A stretch of DNA of 29,733 nt from an uncultured Oscillospiraceae bacterium (GTDB lineage: Bacteria; Bacillota_A; Clostridia; Oscillospirales; Acutalibacteraceae). Shown here in pieces: positions 1 through 7,063 of this stretch. Under the pieces are notes generated by a model that made no database searches, was not told the origin of the DNA, and saw nothing but the letters and a program-made list of their open reading frames with translations. Position numbers and translations under genes: made by a program. Where the stretch lies: contig CAJUNS010000032.1 of assembly GCA_910587995.1 (NCBI GenBank), positions 1 to 29,733 of the forward strand, read 5' to 3'. Position 1 is the stretch's first letter; each line of letters opens with the position of its first letter.

Positions 1-1
1 T

Positions 2-685
2 GAACTGCGAAGTGCGCTGGGCAACGACATTTTTCGGCTGGAGCAGTACAAGTTGCTCACGATGGAAACAGACTTCCGTGACCGGCTGAAGAAGGAGAGC
101 CGAGAGGAAATTGAAAGGCTGCTTGCTAAAATCCGTGAGTCATATGCGCCCACTTCTGAAGTGGAGGTGCTGTTTCTGAAGCTGGTTTCCCAGCTAAAGA
201 CCTGCAAGGGGCGCAAACAGTACGGCTATCTGCCGAAAGATATAAAGGACACCGTCAACAAAATCGTGGCGGAACTGGCAAAGGATGAGGGCATTGCAAA
301 GCTGAACTCAGAGTGGAATAAGGTCAATAGAGAGAAATTATCACTATATTTTGAGAAGAAAGAGCCAGATGTTCCGCTGGAGGATAACCCAGAGTTCCGC
401 AGTATTAAGAACGTGATTGTCAGGAGCGCGGCGTTAGCTATGAGGATTATGGAGGCGGAGCCCGCGCACAATTTTGATGCGGGCAGTTCAATCCGCTCGG
501 TAGTTAGCGCGCTGTGCAAGATAATATCCAAGAGTTACGATAAGAAACTATCCCGGCTGAATACTCAGATTGACAGTAAGCTCAGGAGTAAAATCGAGCA
601 GAAAAAGATGGCACATGGGTTGAAAATAGAGCGTAGACTTCAGCAGGATATGGATGATGACGAGAGTTATGGGATGAGGATGTAG
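2..685 (+). CDS. MobP/MobL-family relaxase, C-terminal part (5' end outside window)
   Basis: The reading frame is open at the left edge and gives 227 residues before a TAG stop. The visible part is a charged, mostly helical tail. It contains a YGYLP segment followed by a lysine-rich helix (KDIKDTVNKIVAELAKD) and an FRSIKNVIVRSA segment, the pattern I know from the C-terminal region of MobP/MobL relaxases of Firmicutes integrative elements. Relaxases nick the transfer origin and pilot the strand in conjugation. The catalytic N-terminal domain lies outside the window, so activity cannot be judged. The next gene, 129 bp downstream on the same strand, is an integrase, which fits the end of an integrative mobilizable or conjugative element. 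The family call rests on remembered C-terminal motifs only. Confidence 0.6.
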   Translation, partial: ELRSALGNDIFRLEQYKLLTMETDFRDRLKKESREEIERLLAKIRESYAPTSEVEVLFLKLVSQLKTCKGRKQYGYLPKDIKDTVNKIVAELAKDEGIAKLNSEWNKVNREKLSLYFEKKEPDVPLEDNPEFRSIKNVIVRSAALAMRIMEAEPAHNFDAGSSIRSVVSALCKIISKSYDKKLSRLNTQIDSKLRSKIEQKKMAHGLKIERRLQQDMDDDESYGMRM

Positions 686-814
686 GCCCTCAAAATTTGC
701 GTTGCATAAACAAAGAAAAGGGTTTTGGGCGAAACCAGAAAAAGTAAGAAAAATGTCAGTGGACATAGGTAGGTACTATGTGGTAGTGTTGGTGGTCAGA
801 GAGGGGGCCGAGAT
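686..814 (+). promoter_or_regulatory. Relaxase-integrase gap with inverted repeat
   Basis: This 129-bp gap holds no convincing gene. A 6-bp inverted repeat (ACATAG, 7-nt spacer, CTATGT) lies at 763-781, about 35 bp before the integrase start, and a smaller repeat (GGTTT/AAACC) at about 721-736. Such dyads upstream of int may bind an excisionase or regulator, but no such protein is encoded here. A purine-rich ribosome site (GAGGGGG, 801-807) precedes the integrase ATG. Confidence 0.3.
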
Positions 815-1963
815 ATGGCAAAACGCAGAGCAAATGGTGAAGGTAACATTCGCAAGCGCAAGGATGGTCGCTGGGAAGGGAGGTACACGGCGGGCCGTGA
901 CCCTGAGTCCGGCAAGGTGATTTATAGGAATGTGCTCGGCAAGACACAGGCTGAGGTCAAGGAAAAACTTGCCAGGGCAATCGAGGATAACAGGGGCTTG
1001 GATATCGTAAAGGCCGGTCAGTACACGGTGGGCCAATGGATGGACGTGTGGTTTGAGAACTACGCCAAAATCAAAGTGCGACCGTCCTCACACAAAACCT
1101 ACAAGGGTTATATTGAAAATCACATCAAGCCGAGCATTGGTAAGATACCGCTCAGCAAGCTGACCACCCTGGAAGTGCAGGCCCTTTACAGAAAACTGTT
1201 GACCAGCGGAAGGGTAGAGCGTACAGAATCCAAGCAACAGCCCAACGGTTTGAGCGCAAAAACAGTGCGGAACATAAATCAGGTGATTTCCTCAGCAATG
1301 AAACTTGCCAAAAGCCAGAAACTCATCTCCACCAATCCCACAGACGGTTGCGCTCTGCCAAAAGTAGAGCATCAGGAGATGAAAACGCTGACCGCTGACC
1401 AGTTGGCCGCTTTCTTCCGCGAGGCTAAGAACAGCGGCGTGTTCGAGATGTACTACCTGGAGCTGGCAACAGGCTTGCGCCGTGGCGAACTGCTGGGCCT
1501 GAAGTGGGACGATATCAACCTGGACATAGGTGTTATCCAAGTGAAACGGCAGGTAGCCAGGATTGATGGGGAAGTGGTGGAGGCTCCGTTGAAAACGAAA
1601 AATTCCTACCGCACGCTGTCCATCGGAGCAGACGCGATAGAAATTCTTAGAGAGCAGAGGAGCAAAGTGGCTGGCGAGTATGTGTTTCCCTCGCCCAACG
1701 GCGGGCCAATTTCGCCGGACAGTGTCCTGCATATGCTACACCGGGTACTGGATAGAGCCGGATTGCCACCCTTGCGTTTTCATGATTTGAGGCACACGTT
1801 TTCAACGCTGGCACTCCAAAATGGAGTAGACATCAAAACGGTGTCGGGTATGCTGGGCCACTACAGCGCAGGGTTCACCCTGGACACCTACGCCCATGTC
1901 ACCACCGCCGCACAGAAAGAAGCCGCCAAGACGATGGGCAGCTTACTCTCCGGCCGTATTTAG
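815..1963 (+). CDS. int: Tyrosine recombinase / integrase (phage or ICE type)
   Basis: This 382-residue protein has three-domain integrase architecture. Residues 1-60 form an arm-binding domain (NGEGNIRKRKDGRWEGR, typical of Tn916/phage-type integrases). Residues about 70-170 form a SAM-like core-binding domain, and 190-375 the catalytic domain. The catalytic set is visible: R222 in TGLRRGE, K260 or K262 before the beta-hairpin, H323 and R326 in HDLRH, H349 in GHY and nucleophile Y359 in DTYAH. It should catalyse integration and excision of the element whose relaxase tail lies upstream. The stop codon is about 110 bp from the 3' end of tRNA-fMet, the usual position for an integrase using a tRNA attachment site. 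No excisionase gene is seen next to it. The ATG start follows a GAGGGGG ribosome site. Confidence 0.95.
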   Translation: MAKRRANGEGNIRKRKDGRWEGRYTAGRDPESGKVIYRNVLGKTQAEVKEKLARAIEDNRGLDIVKAGQYTVGQWMDVWFENYAKIKVRPSSHKTYKGYIENHIKPSIGKIPLSKLTTLEVQALYRKLLTSGRVERTESKQQPNGLSAKTVRNINQVISSAMKLAKSQKLISTNPTDGCALPKVEHQEMKTLTADQLAAFFREAKNSGVFEMYYLELATGLRRGELLGLKWDDINLDIGVIQVKRQVARIDGEVVEAPLKTKNSYRTLSIGADAIEILREQRSKVAGEYVFPSPNGGPISPDSVLHMLHRVLDRAGLPPLRFHDLRHTFSTLALQNGVDIKTVSGMLGHYSAGFTLDTYAHVTTAAQKEAAKTMGSLLSGRI

Positions 1964-1985
1964 AAGTACTCGGTCGTTTCCCCGT

Positions 1986-2006
1986 ATGGGTCAGCGCATG
2001 GGTCAG
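1986..2006 (+). repeat. Tandem 9-bp direct repeat near element end
   Basis: ATGGGTCAG occurs at 1986-1994 and again at 1998-2006 (12-bp period), between the integrase stop and the tRNA. Short direct repeats here may be integrase arm-type sites. They could also be remnants of coding sequence, because both units read MGQ in one frame. Confidence 0.35.
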
Positions 2007-2040
2007 GTAAGGGAAACAAAGGGAAAATGCAAAATGAAAT

Positions 2041-2148
<108 letters not shown>

Positions 2149-2177
2149 CTATGTGTTGTCTCGCTTACAACTTTGTA

Positions 2178-2206
2178 AGTATAACACACTCCGAGGGAAA
2201 TTGCAA
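2178..2206 (-). promoter_or_regulatory. Sigma-A promoter of tRNA-fMet
   Basis: On the minus strand TTGCAA and TATACT are separated by exactly 17 bp, placing transcription start about 25 nt upstream of the mature tRNA 5' end. This is a good match to the housekeeping consensus in the expected position. Confidence 0.75.
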
Positions 2207-2420
2207 GTGCTTTTTTCGATTTTTCCGGATTTTTTTTCGAGAAGCCTTTGAGTTGCGTCTCTGTGGGCAATATGTTATATTAAAGCCTCTGAAAGGGCGC
2301 TATAATTGAGCAATATACCTAGAACGTGAACCAGCTTTGGGCCAATCCCACCAAAGTAAAACAGAGAGAAGGCGTGGGGCAAGGGTGGCCGTGGGCAGAA
2401 GAGAGTGCCCACCACCAAGT
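2207..2420. other. Intergenic stretch between tRNA promoter and spoVB-like gene
   Basis: No gene is supported. A 7-bp inverted repeat (GTGGGCA/TGCCCAC) at 2391-2412 lies just past the stop of the minus-strand flippase gene. It could be part of its transcript end, but it lacks a T-run. AT-rich words near 2273 and 2300 resemble -10 boxes, but no downstream plus-strand gene makes use of them. Confidence 0.4.
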
Positions 2421-3995
2421 TTAAGGCTTGGCAGAAAAACGAGAAACGCCGCTACCTCCCCTTTTTCCCATACCCCGGCACGGCTGCATTTTCTCCGCCC
2501 GGCGGTCCATCCACCGGCCTAGGGGGATGTAGCAGCTGGCGAAAATGCCGCCAGACAGGAGCGTCTGGAAAAAGACCAGCCCGAAGCCCTCCAGCCCCCC
2601 GGCCTGTTGGAGCGCCCGCCCAGCCAAAAAGACCCCCAGGGCCGCGCTGCCCAAAGGCATGAGAATGTGCCGGGGCAGGGAGATTCGCAGATGGCTCACC
2701 TTCATCAGCCGGTGCAGGCTGAGGGAGGCGTTGAAGATGGTGCTGAAAAAGAGGATGCCCACATAACTTTCCATGCCGGAAAACCGCAGAACGCACAGCA
2801 CCAAAATAACCCGAATGAAGGAGTCGGCAAAATTGTATTTCATTGAGTTAAACTGTTCGTCCATGCCCTTAAGCAGGCTGTCCACCACCACGTCCAGGTA
2901 GGTCAGGGGCACCAGGGGGGCCAGCACACGCAGGTAGGCTCCGGCACTGCCGCTGTGGTAAAAGGCGCTGCCCCAGCTGTCCCCAAAGGCGGCAAAAAGG
3001 GCCGCGAAAAAAATGCCAAAGGCCAGTGCCGCCTGGACCGCCCGCCCCGAGATGTAGGCCACCGCCTTTTTATGGCTCAGTTCCCGCTCCCGGGCGATTT
3101 TGGGAATGAGCAGCGAGGCGAAGGAGGTCAAAAAGGAGGAGGGAAAGTAGAGCATAGGCATGGCCATGCCCTGCAAAAGGCCGTATTGCGAGAGGGCCTG
3201 GTCATAGCCCAGCCCAAACTTTTGCAGCTCCCGGGGGATGAGCAGGTTTTCTCCGGTGTTCAGCAGGCTGCGGGCGGCGGAGCTCAGGGTGCAGGGCAGG
3301 GCGATGTGCCCCAGCCCCCGCAGAACCCCCTGGCTTTTCTCCTTTTGGGCCGGTGTGTTGCGCCGGAGGCTCCGCCGGTAGGCCCCCCAACTGGTCAGGA
3401 AGGAGGCGGCTTCCCCCAGGGTAGAGGCCGCCATGGCCCAAAGGCAGGCCTGCTCAATGCCCGCCGGAGCCTGCCGCCAAAAGAAAAACACCGTGGCCCC
3501 AATGGTGAGAACCTGCTCCAACGCGTCGGATAGGGCGGTGTTAAGGGACTCATCCACAGCCAGAAAATAGCCTTTCATGCAGGTGCACAGGGACATAAAG
3601 GGAAGCCCCAGCCCTAAAATGCGCAGGCAGGGCGCGGCGGCGGGGTTGCCCAAAAAGAAGGAGGCGGCAAATCCGGCCAAAAAGAAAAGGCACAGGGCAA
3701 TGCCCAGGCTGATGCATAGGCAGAAGCCAAAGCACCGGGCCACCACCGACCGGACGGTCTGAGGCCGGCCGCCGGCCAGGGCGGCGGTGACCATGCGGGT
3801 GACAGCCAGGCTGATGCCAGAGGTGGAGAGGGTGACCGTGAGCAGAAAAATGGAAAAAATGAGCTGATAGAGCCCCATGCCCTCGGGGCCGATTTTTTGA
3901 GAGAGATAGGACCGGTACCCCATATTGGCCACGCGCAGGAACAGGGAGATGAGGGTGAGCAGCGCGCCCTGGATGAAAAAGGTTTTTTTGGTCAT
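2421..3995 (-). CDS. SpoVB/MurJ-like polysaccharide (lipid-linked) flippase
   Basis: This 524-residue polytopic membrane protein belongs to the MOP exporter superfamily. It begins MTKKTFFIQGALLTLISLF, then YRSYLSQKIGPEGMGLYQLIFSI, the N-terminal signature of the stage V sporulation protein B / YtgP branch. About 13-14 hydrophobic segments can be drawn, and the length suits the family (about 520). Members flip lipid-linked glycans, and SpoVB acts in spore cortex peptidoglycan synthesis. A longer frame extends upstream to 4205, but the ATG at 3995 has a strong AAGGAG site and starts at the family's usual N-terminus. It is divergent from prmA. Other sporulation genes lie nearby, but whether this copy is sporulation-specific cannot be told, since these genomes often carry several paralogues. 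Confidence 0.88.
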   Translation of the reverse strand: MTKKTFFIQGALLTLISLFLRVANMGYRSYLSQKIGPEGMGLYQLIFSIFLLTVTLSTSGISLAVTRMVTAALAGGRPQTVRSVVARCFGFCLCISLGIALCLFFLAGFAASFFLGNPAAAPCLRILGLGLPFMSLCTCMKGYFLAVDESLNTALSDALEQVLTIGATVFFFWRQAPAGIEQACLWAMAASTLGEAASFLTSWGAYRRSLRRNTPAQKEKSQGVLRGLGHIALPCTLSSAARSLLNTGENLLIPRELQKFGLGYDQALSQYGLLQGMAMPMLYFPSSFLTSFASLLIPKIARERELSHKKAVAYISGRAVQAALAFGIFFAALFAAFGDSWGSAFYHSGSAGAYLRVLAPLVPLTYLDVVVDSLLKGMDEQFNSMKYNFADSFIRVILVLCVLRFSGMESYVGILFFSTIFNASLSLHRLMKVSHLRISLPRHILMPLGSAALGVFLAGRALQQAGGLEGFGLVFFQTLLSGGIFASCYIPLGRWMDRRAEKMQPCRGMGKRGGSGVSRFSAKP

Positions 3996-4015
3996 GGGGA
4001 GAGCTCCTTTCTTGT

Positions 4016-4044
4016 TTGACAATCGGCTTGCGGGGGGATATAAT
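4016..4044 (+). promoter_or_regulatory. Perfect consensus sigma-A promoter for prmA operon
   Basis: TTGACA (4016-4021), a 17-bp spacer and TATAAT (4039-4044) match the housekeeping consensus exactly. Transcription would start near 4051 and give a leader of about 190 nt before the prmA ATG. The promoter lies 21 bp upstream of the divergent flippase start. Confidence 0.85.
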
Positions 4045-4109
4045 TGTATCGTTAAGGCGGTTCCAAAGCGGTGCTTCGCCCCCTTTGAACTGGGCGGCTT
4101 TGCGGTCTG

Positions 4110-4140
4110 GCTGAAAAACTGGTATACGCCGTTTTTCAGC
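4110..4140 (+). promoter_or_regulatory. 10-bp inverted repeat in prmA leader
   Basis: GCTGAAAAAC (4110-4119) and GTTTTTCAGC (4131-4140) are perfect inverted arms around an 11-nt spacer. It sits about 60 nt into the predicted leader and 104 nt before the prmA start. It could be an RNA hairpin or a protein-binding dyad. No T-run follows, so it is not a simple terminator. Confidence 0.5.
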
Positions 4141-4243
4141 GCGGTTACTATATGATCTGGCAGGAGCCTTGGAAAGCCGCCCTCCATTCTGCCACCCATG
4201 CTCATTCGCGAATTTTCACCCCAGCAAAAAGGAGTTGCATGCT

Positions 4244-5173
4244 ATGAACGACAACTGGACTGAAATTAAAATCACGGTCCCCGCCCAAAGCGCTGGGACC
4301 GCCGGGGACATTGCCAACATGACGGTGCCACATGGTATCTATATTGAGGACTATTCCGATTTAGAAGAAGGAGCCATGGAAATTGCCCACATCGACCTGA
4401 TTGATGAGGATCTCCTTCAAAAAGACCGCACAAAGGCCATTGTCCACATCTACATCAGCCCAGAGGACAACCCCGCCGAGGCCGTTTCCTTTTTAGAGGA
4501 GCGCCTGACCGCCTGCGGCGTCCCCTATGAGATTGAGCTGGCGGGCTGCAAAATGGAAGATTGGATTAACAACTGGAAGCGGTATTTTAAGCCCATCCCC
4601 GTGGGAGAAAGGCTGCTCATCCGGCCCGTTTGGGAGGAGAATTTCGACCCCCAGGGCCGGGCTGTGCTGAACCTGGAGCCCGGCTTGGCCTTTGGCACCG
4701 GCGCCCACGAGACCACCCGGCTCTGCATGGAGCTTATGGAAAAGCATCTGCCAGCGGGCGCGGATGTTCTAGACATGGGCTGCGGCAGCGGCATTCTCTC
4801 GGTGGCGGCGCTGCTGCTGGGGGCCCAGTCCGCCGTGGGGGTGGACATCGACCCCTTGGCGGTGAAAACCGCCGTGGAAAACGCCCGGCTCAACGGGGTA
4901 GAGGACCGTTTTACCGGCGTCTGCGGCAACTTGGCGGAGAAGGTGACGGGAAAATACCAGCTGATTGCCGCCAACATTGTGGCGGATGTGGTGATCCTCC
5001 TGTCAAAAGACGCCCCCGCCTTTTTGGCCCCCGGCGGCGTGTACATCATCAGCGGCATTATCGATACCCGGGAAGAGGATGTGCTGGCGGCGCTTTCCGG
5101 GACCTTTACCGTGCTGGAACGCCGGGAGGACCGGGGCTGGGTGGCCATGGCCCTGACCCCGCGGGGGTCCTAA
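4244..5173 (+). CDS. prmA: Ribosomal protein L11 methyltransferase
   Basis: This 309-residue protein (family about 310) should trimethylate ribosomal protein L11 using S-adenosylmethionine. The N-terminal substrate-binding half (1-115) ends in EDWINNWKRYFKP. The Rossmann methyltransferase domain shows GTGAHETT at 151-158, the SAM motif DMGCGSG at 177-183, acidic VDID at 200-203 and the ANIVADV motif at 243-249. ATG at 4244 was chosen because it follows an AAAAAGGAG site and starts at the family N-terminus; a longer upstream reading lacks both. It is the first gene of an operon with the ATPase 3 nt downstream, driven by the consensus promoter at 4016-4044. Confidence 0.96.
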   Translation: MNDNWTEIKITVPAQSAGTAGDIANMTVPHGIYIEDYSDLEEGAMEIAHIDLIDEDLLQKDRTKAIVHIYISPEDNPAEAVSFLEERLTACGVPYEIELAGCKMEDWINNWKRYFKPIPVGERLLIRPVWEENFDPQGRAVLNLEPGLAFGTGAHETTRLCMELMEKHLPAGADVLDMGCGSGILSVAALLLGAQSAVGVDIDPLAVKTAVENARLNGVEDRFTGVCGNLAEKVTGKYQLIAANIVADVVILLSKDAPAFLAPGGVYIISGIIDTREEDVLAALSGTFTVLERREDRGWVAMALTPRGS

Positions 5174-5176
5174 GGC

Positions 5177-5893
5177 GTGGAGGCTGGGTTCGTCCGCCAG
5201 GTTTTGGTGGATTGGGAAAAAGTCCCCCCGGACAGCTACCTGCGGGAGATTCCATCCCTGCGGGGCCTCAGGCGGCTGGCTTTCTCCCGGGCGGTTACCT
5301 TCTTTGTGGGAGAGAACGGCAGCGGCAAGTCCACTTTGTTGGAGGCCATGGCCGTGGCCTATGGATTTAACCCAGAGGGCGGCACCCGCAACTACAGCTT
5401 CTCCACCCGAGACACCCACTCGGGCCTCCATGAGGCCCTCCGGCTGGCCAAAGGTTCCCGGCGGGCCATGCACGGGTATTTTCTGCGGGCGGAGAGCTTT
5501 TACAATGTGGCCACCCAGGAGGAGGCTTACGCGGACGGAGCCCATCCCTCCCGGCGGTACCATGAGCGCTCCCATGGGGAGAGCTTTTTGGCCATTGCCC
5601 AGGACTACCTGCGCCCGGGCGGCCTCTACTTTTTCGATGAGCCGGAGGCGGCGCTTTCCCCCCAGCGGCAGATGACCCTGCTGCTGGAAATCCACCGGTG
5701 CGCCCAGGGGGGAGCGCAGTTCTTTATCGCCAGCCACTCGCCCATTCTGCTGGCTCTGCCCGGAGCGGAGATCCTCAGCTTCGGCCAGGGGCCCCTCCAC
5801 CCCTGCGCCTATGAGGAAACCCAAAGCTACCAGGTGACCAAAATGTTTGTAAACGGCCGGGAGAAAATACTGAAAGAATTGTTGAAGGAGTGA
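5177..5893 (+). CDS. ABC-like AAA family ATPase (COG3910-type)
   Basis: This 238-residue soluble protein has the SMC/ABC-type ATPase set: Walker A GENGSGKST at 45-53, a signature-like SHGES at 132-136, Walker B YFFDE at 151-155 followed by PEAALSP, and the H-loop ASHSP with H187. The order and the FLRAESFYNVAT stretch match the small predicted ATPases of COG3910. Their cellular role is not established. There is no coiled-coil arm or membrane segment, so it is neither a RecF/SMC protein nor a transporter. The GTG start lies 3 nt after the prmA stop and the end overlaps the upstream region of the acetyltransferase, showing translational coupling in one operon. Confidence 0.85.
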   Translation: MEAGFVRQVLVDWEKVPPDSYLREIPSLRGLRRLAFSRAVTFFVGENGSGKSTLLEAMAVAYGFNPEGGTRNYSFSTRDTHSGLHEALRLAKGSRRAMHGYFLRAESFYNVATQEEAYADGAHPSRRYHERSHGESFLAIAQDYLRPGGLYFFDEPEAALSPQRQMTLLLEIHRCAQGGAQFFIASHSPILLALPGAEILSFGQGPLHPCAYEETQSYQVTKMFVNGREKILKELLKE

Positions 5894-5898
5894 TCGGG

Positions 5899-6945
5899 AT
5901 GAAAGAGCTAGAAACCGAGCGCCTGTGGCTGCGGCCCTGGCGCATAGAGGACCTGGAAGATTTTTATACCTACTGCAAAGAGCCGGACGTAGGCCCTTGG
6001 GCAGGCTGGAAGCCCCATGAGAGCAGGGAGGAGTCTCGGGAGATTTTGTCCCGGTGGCTCCAGGAGGACGGGGATGAAGTGCGGCTGGCCATTGTGGACA
6101 AGTTCAACGGCAGGGTGATCGGCTCCCTGGTCCTGGAGGAAGACGGGCACAGAGGGTGCAAGAGCCTGGGCTATGTGCTGGGCAAACCCTACTGGGGCCG
6201 GGGCTACATGACCGAGGCTGTGCACGCCGCCATAGACTATGGGTTCCGGGAAATGAAGCTGCGGCTGCTGAGCGTCAACCACTACCCTGAGAACCTGCGG
6301 TCCAAGCGGGTCATTGAGAAAGCGGGCTTTGTGTATGAGGGAACCTTGCGGGACGCCGCAACCATCTACAATGGCGAGCTGCGGGACCTGTGCTGCTATT
6401 CCCTGCGGGCTTGGGAATATTGGCGGATGCGGGCCAAGGAGGCCGGGTTCTTCCTGGAGCTGCCGGAAGAGCTGCCCCAGGAGGAGCTGGAGGCCCTGCA
6501 AAAGGAGTTTGTGGAGGTAGACAAAGATGTGACCCCCTTTGTGATCGACCCCAAGGGCTTGGACTACCGCCGCTGGCTGGAGCGCAACGTGGCTTGGCGC
6601 ACCGTAGTGCCGGAGGGCTATGCCCCCTCGACCCTTTTCATTCTGACCAGCCCCCAGACCGGCCCTGCCGGGGCTTTGGACCTGCGCCACTGCCTGACCC
6701 CCCGGCTGCGGGCCGGAGGCGGGCACATTGGCTACGGCATCCGCCCCTGCCAGCGGGGGAACCGCTATGCGCCCTATATGCTGGCCCTGGGGCTGGAAAA
6801 GGCCAAGGAGATGGGAATCGGCCAAGCTCTGGTTTGCTGCGACGAGGACAACACCGCTTCGGCCCGCACCATTGAGGCCTGCGGCGGCGTTTTAGCAAGC
6901 GCCCTTGATGGCCTGCGCCAATACTGGATTGCGCTGGACCCGTAA
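5899..6945 (+). CDS. Tandem GNAT acetyltransferase (two GNAT domains)
   Basis: This 348-residue protein contains two acetyltransferase units. Residues 1-175 resemble the RimJ/RimL-type family (LETERLWLRPWRIEDLEDF; acetyl-CoA loop YWGRGYMTEA at 98-107; NLRSKRVIEKAGFVYEG). Residues about 190-348 resemble the COG3981-type family (ends GHIGYGIRPCQRGNRY, CDEDNTASARTIEACGG). In the second unit the acetyl-CoA loop normally reads R-x-x-G-Y/H-A but here is QRGNRYAPYML, so binding may be altered. ATG 5899 is preferred over GTG 5890 because AAGGAG (5885-5890) is spaced 8 nt from it. Substrates are unknown. It is the last gene of the prmA operon, with the AAGGAG site overlapping the ATPase stop. Confidence 0.85.
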   Translation: MKELETERLWLRPWRIEDLEDFYTYCKEPDVGPWAGWKPHESREESREILSRWLQEDGDEVRLAIVDKFNGRVIGSLVLEEDGHRGCKSLGYVLGKPYWGRGYMTEAVHAAIDYGFREMKLRLLSVNHYPENLRSKRVIEKAGFVYEGTLRDAATIYNGELRDLCCYSLRAWEYWRMRAKEAGFFLELPEELPQEELEALQKEFVEVDKDVTPFVIDPKGLDYRRWLERNVAWRTVVPEGYAPSTLFILTSPQTGPAGALDLRHCLTPRLRAGGGHIGYGIRPCQRGNRYAPYMLALGLEKAKEMGIGQALVCCDEDNTASARTIEACGGVLASALDGLRQYWIALDP

Positions 6946-7063
6946 ATAAGCGCCTGGAAAACATGCGCTTTGGACTGCCAGGTCCTGGTCAAAGAAGATA
7001 CCGTTGTTCCTGTTAGGGAGCTGCTTCCCTACCGGTAAAAAACACAGAGAAAGGATCGCTGTT

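Noticed and set aside
702..920. 72-codon frame as an excisionase gene between relaxase and integrase
   Set aside because: It overlaps the well-supported integrase start by over 100 bp, has no ribosome site and does not look like a DNA-binding helix-turn-helix protein.
815..1963. Integrase as the integrase of the phage at 21.6 kb
   Set aside because: About 19 kb of chromosomal genes and an intact tRNA boundary separate them, and the integrase is paired with a relaxase.
2955..3533. Long plus-strand frames opposite the flippase, rhamnosidase and isomerase genes
   Set aside because: These are antisense shadows in GC-rich coding DNA: low-complexity Pro/Gly/Arg translations with no ribosome sites or family features.
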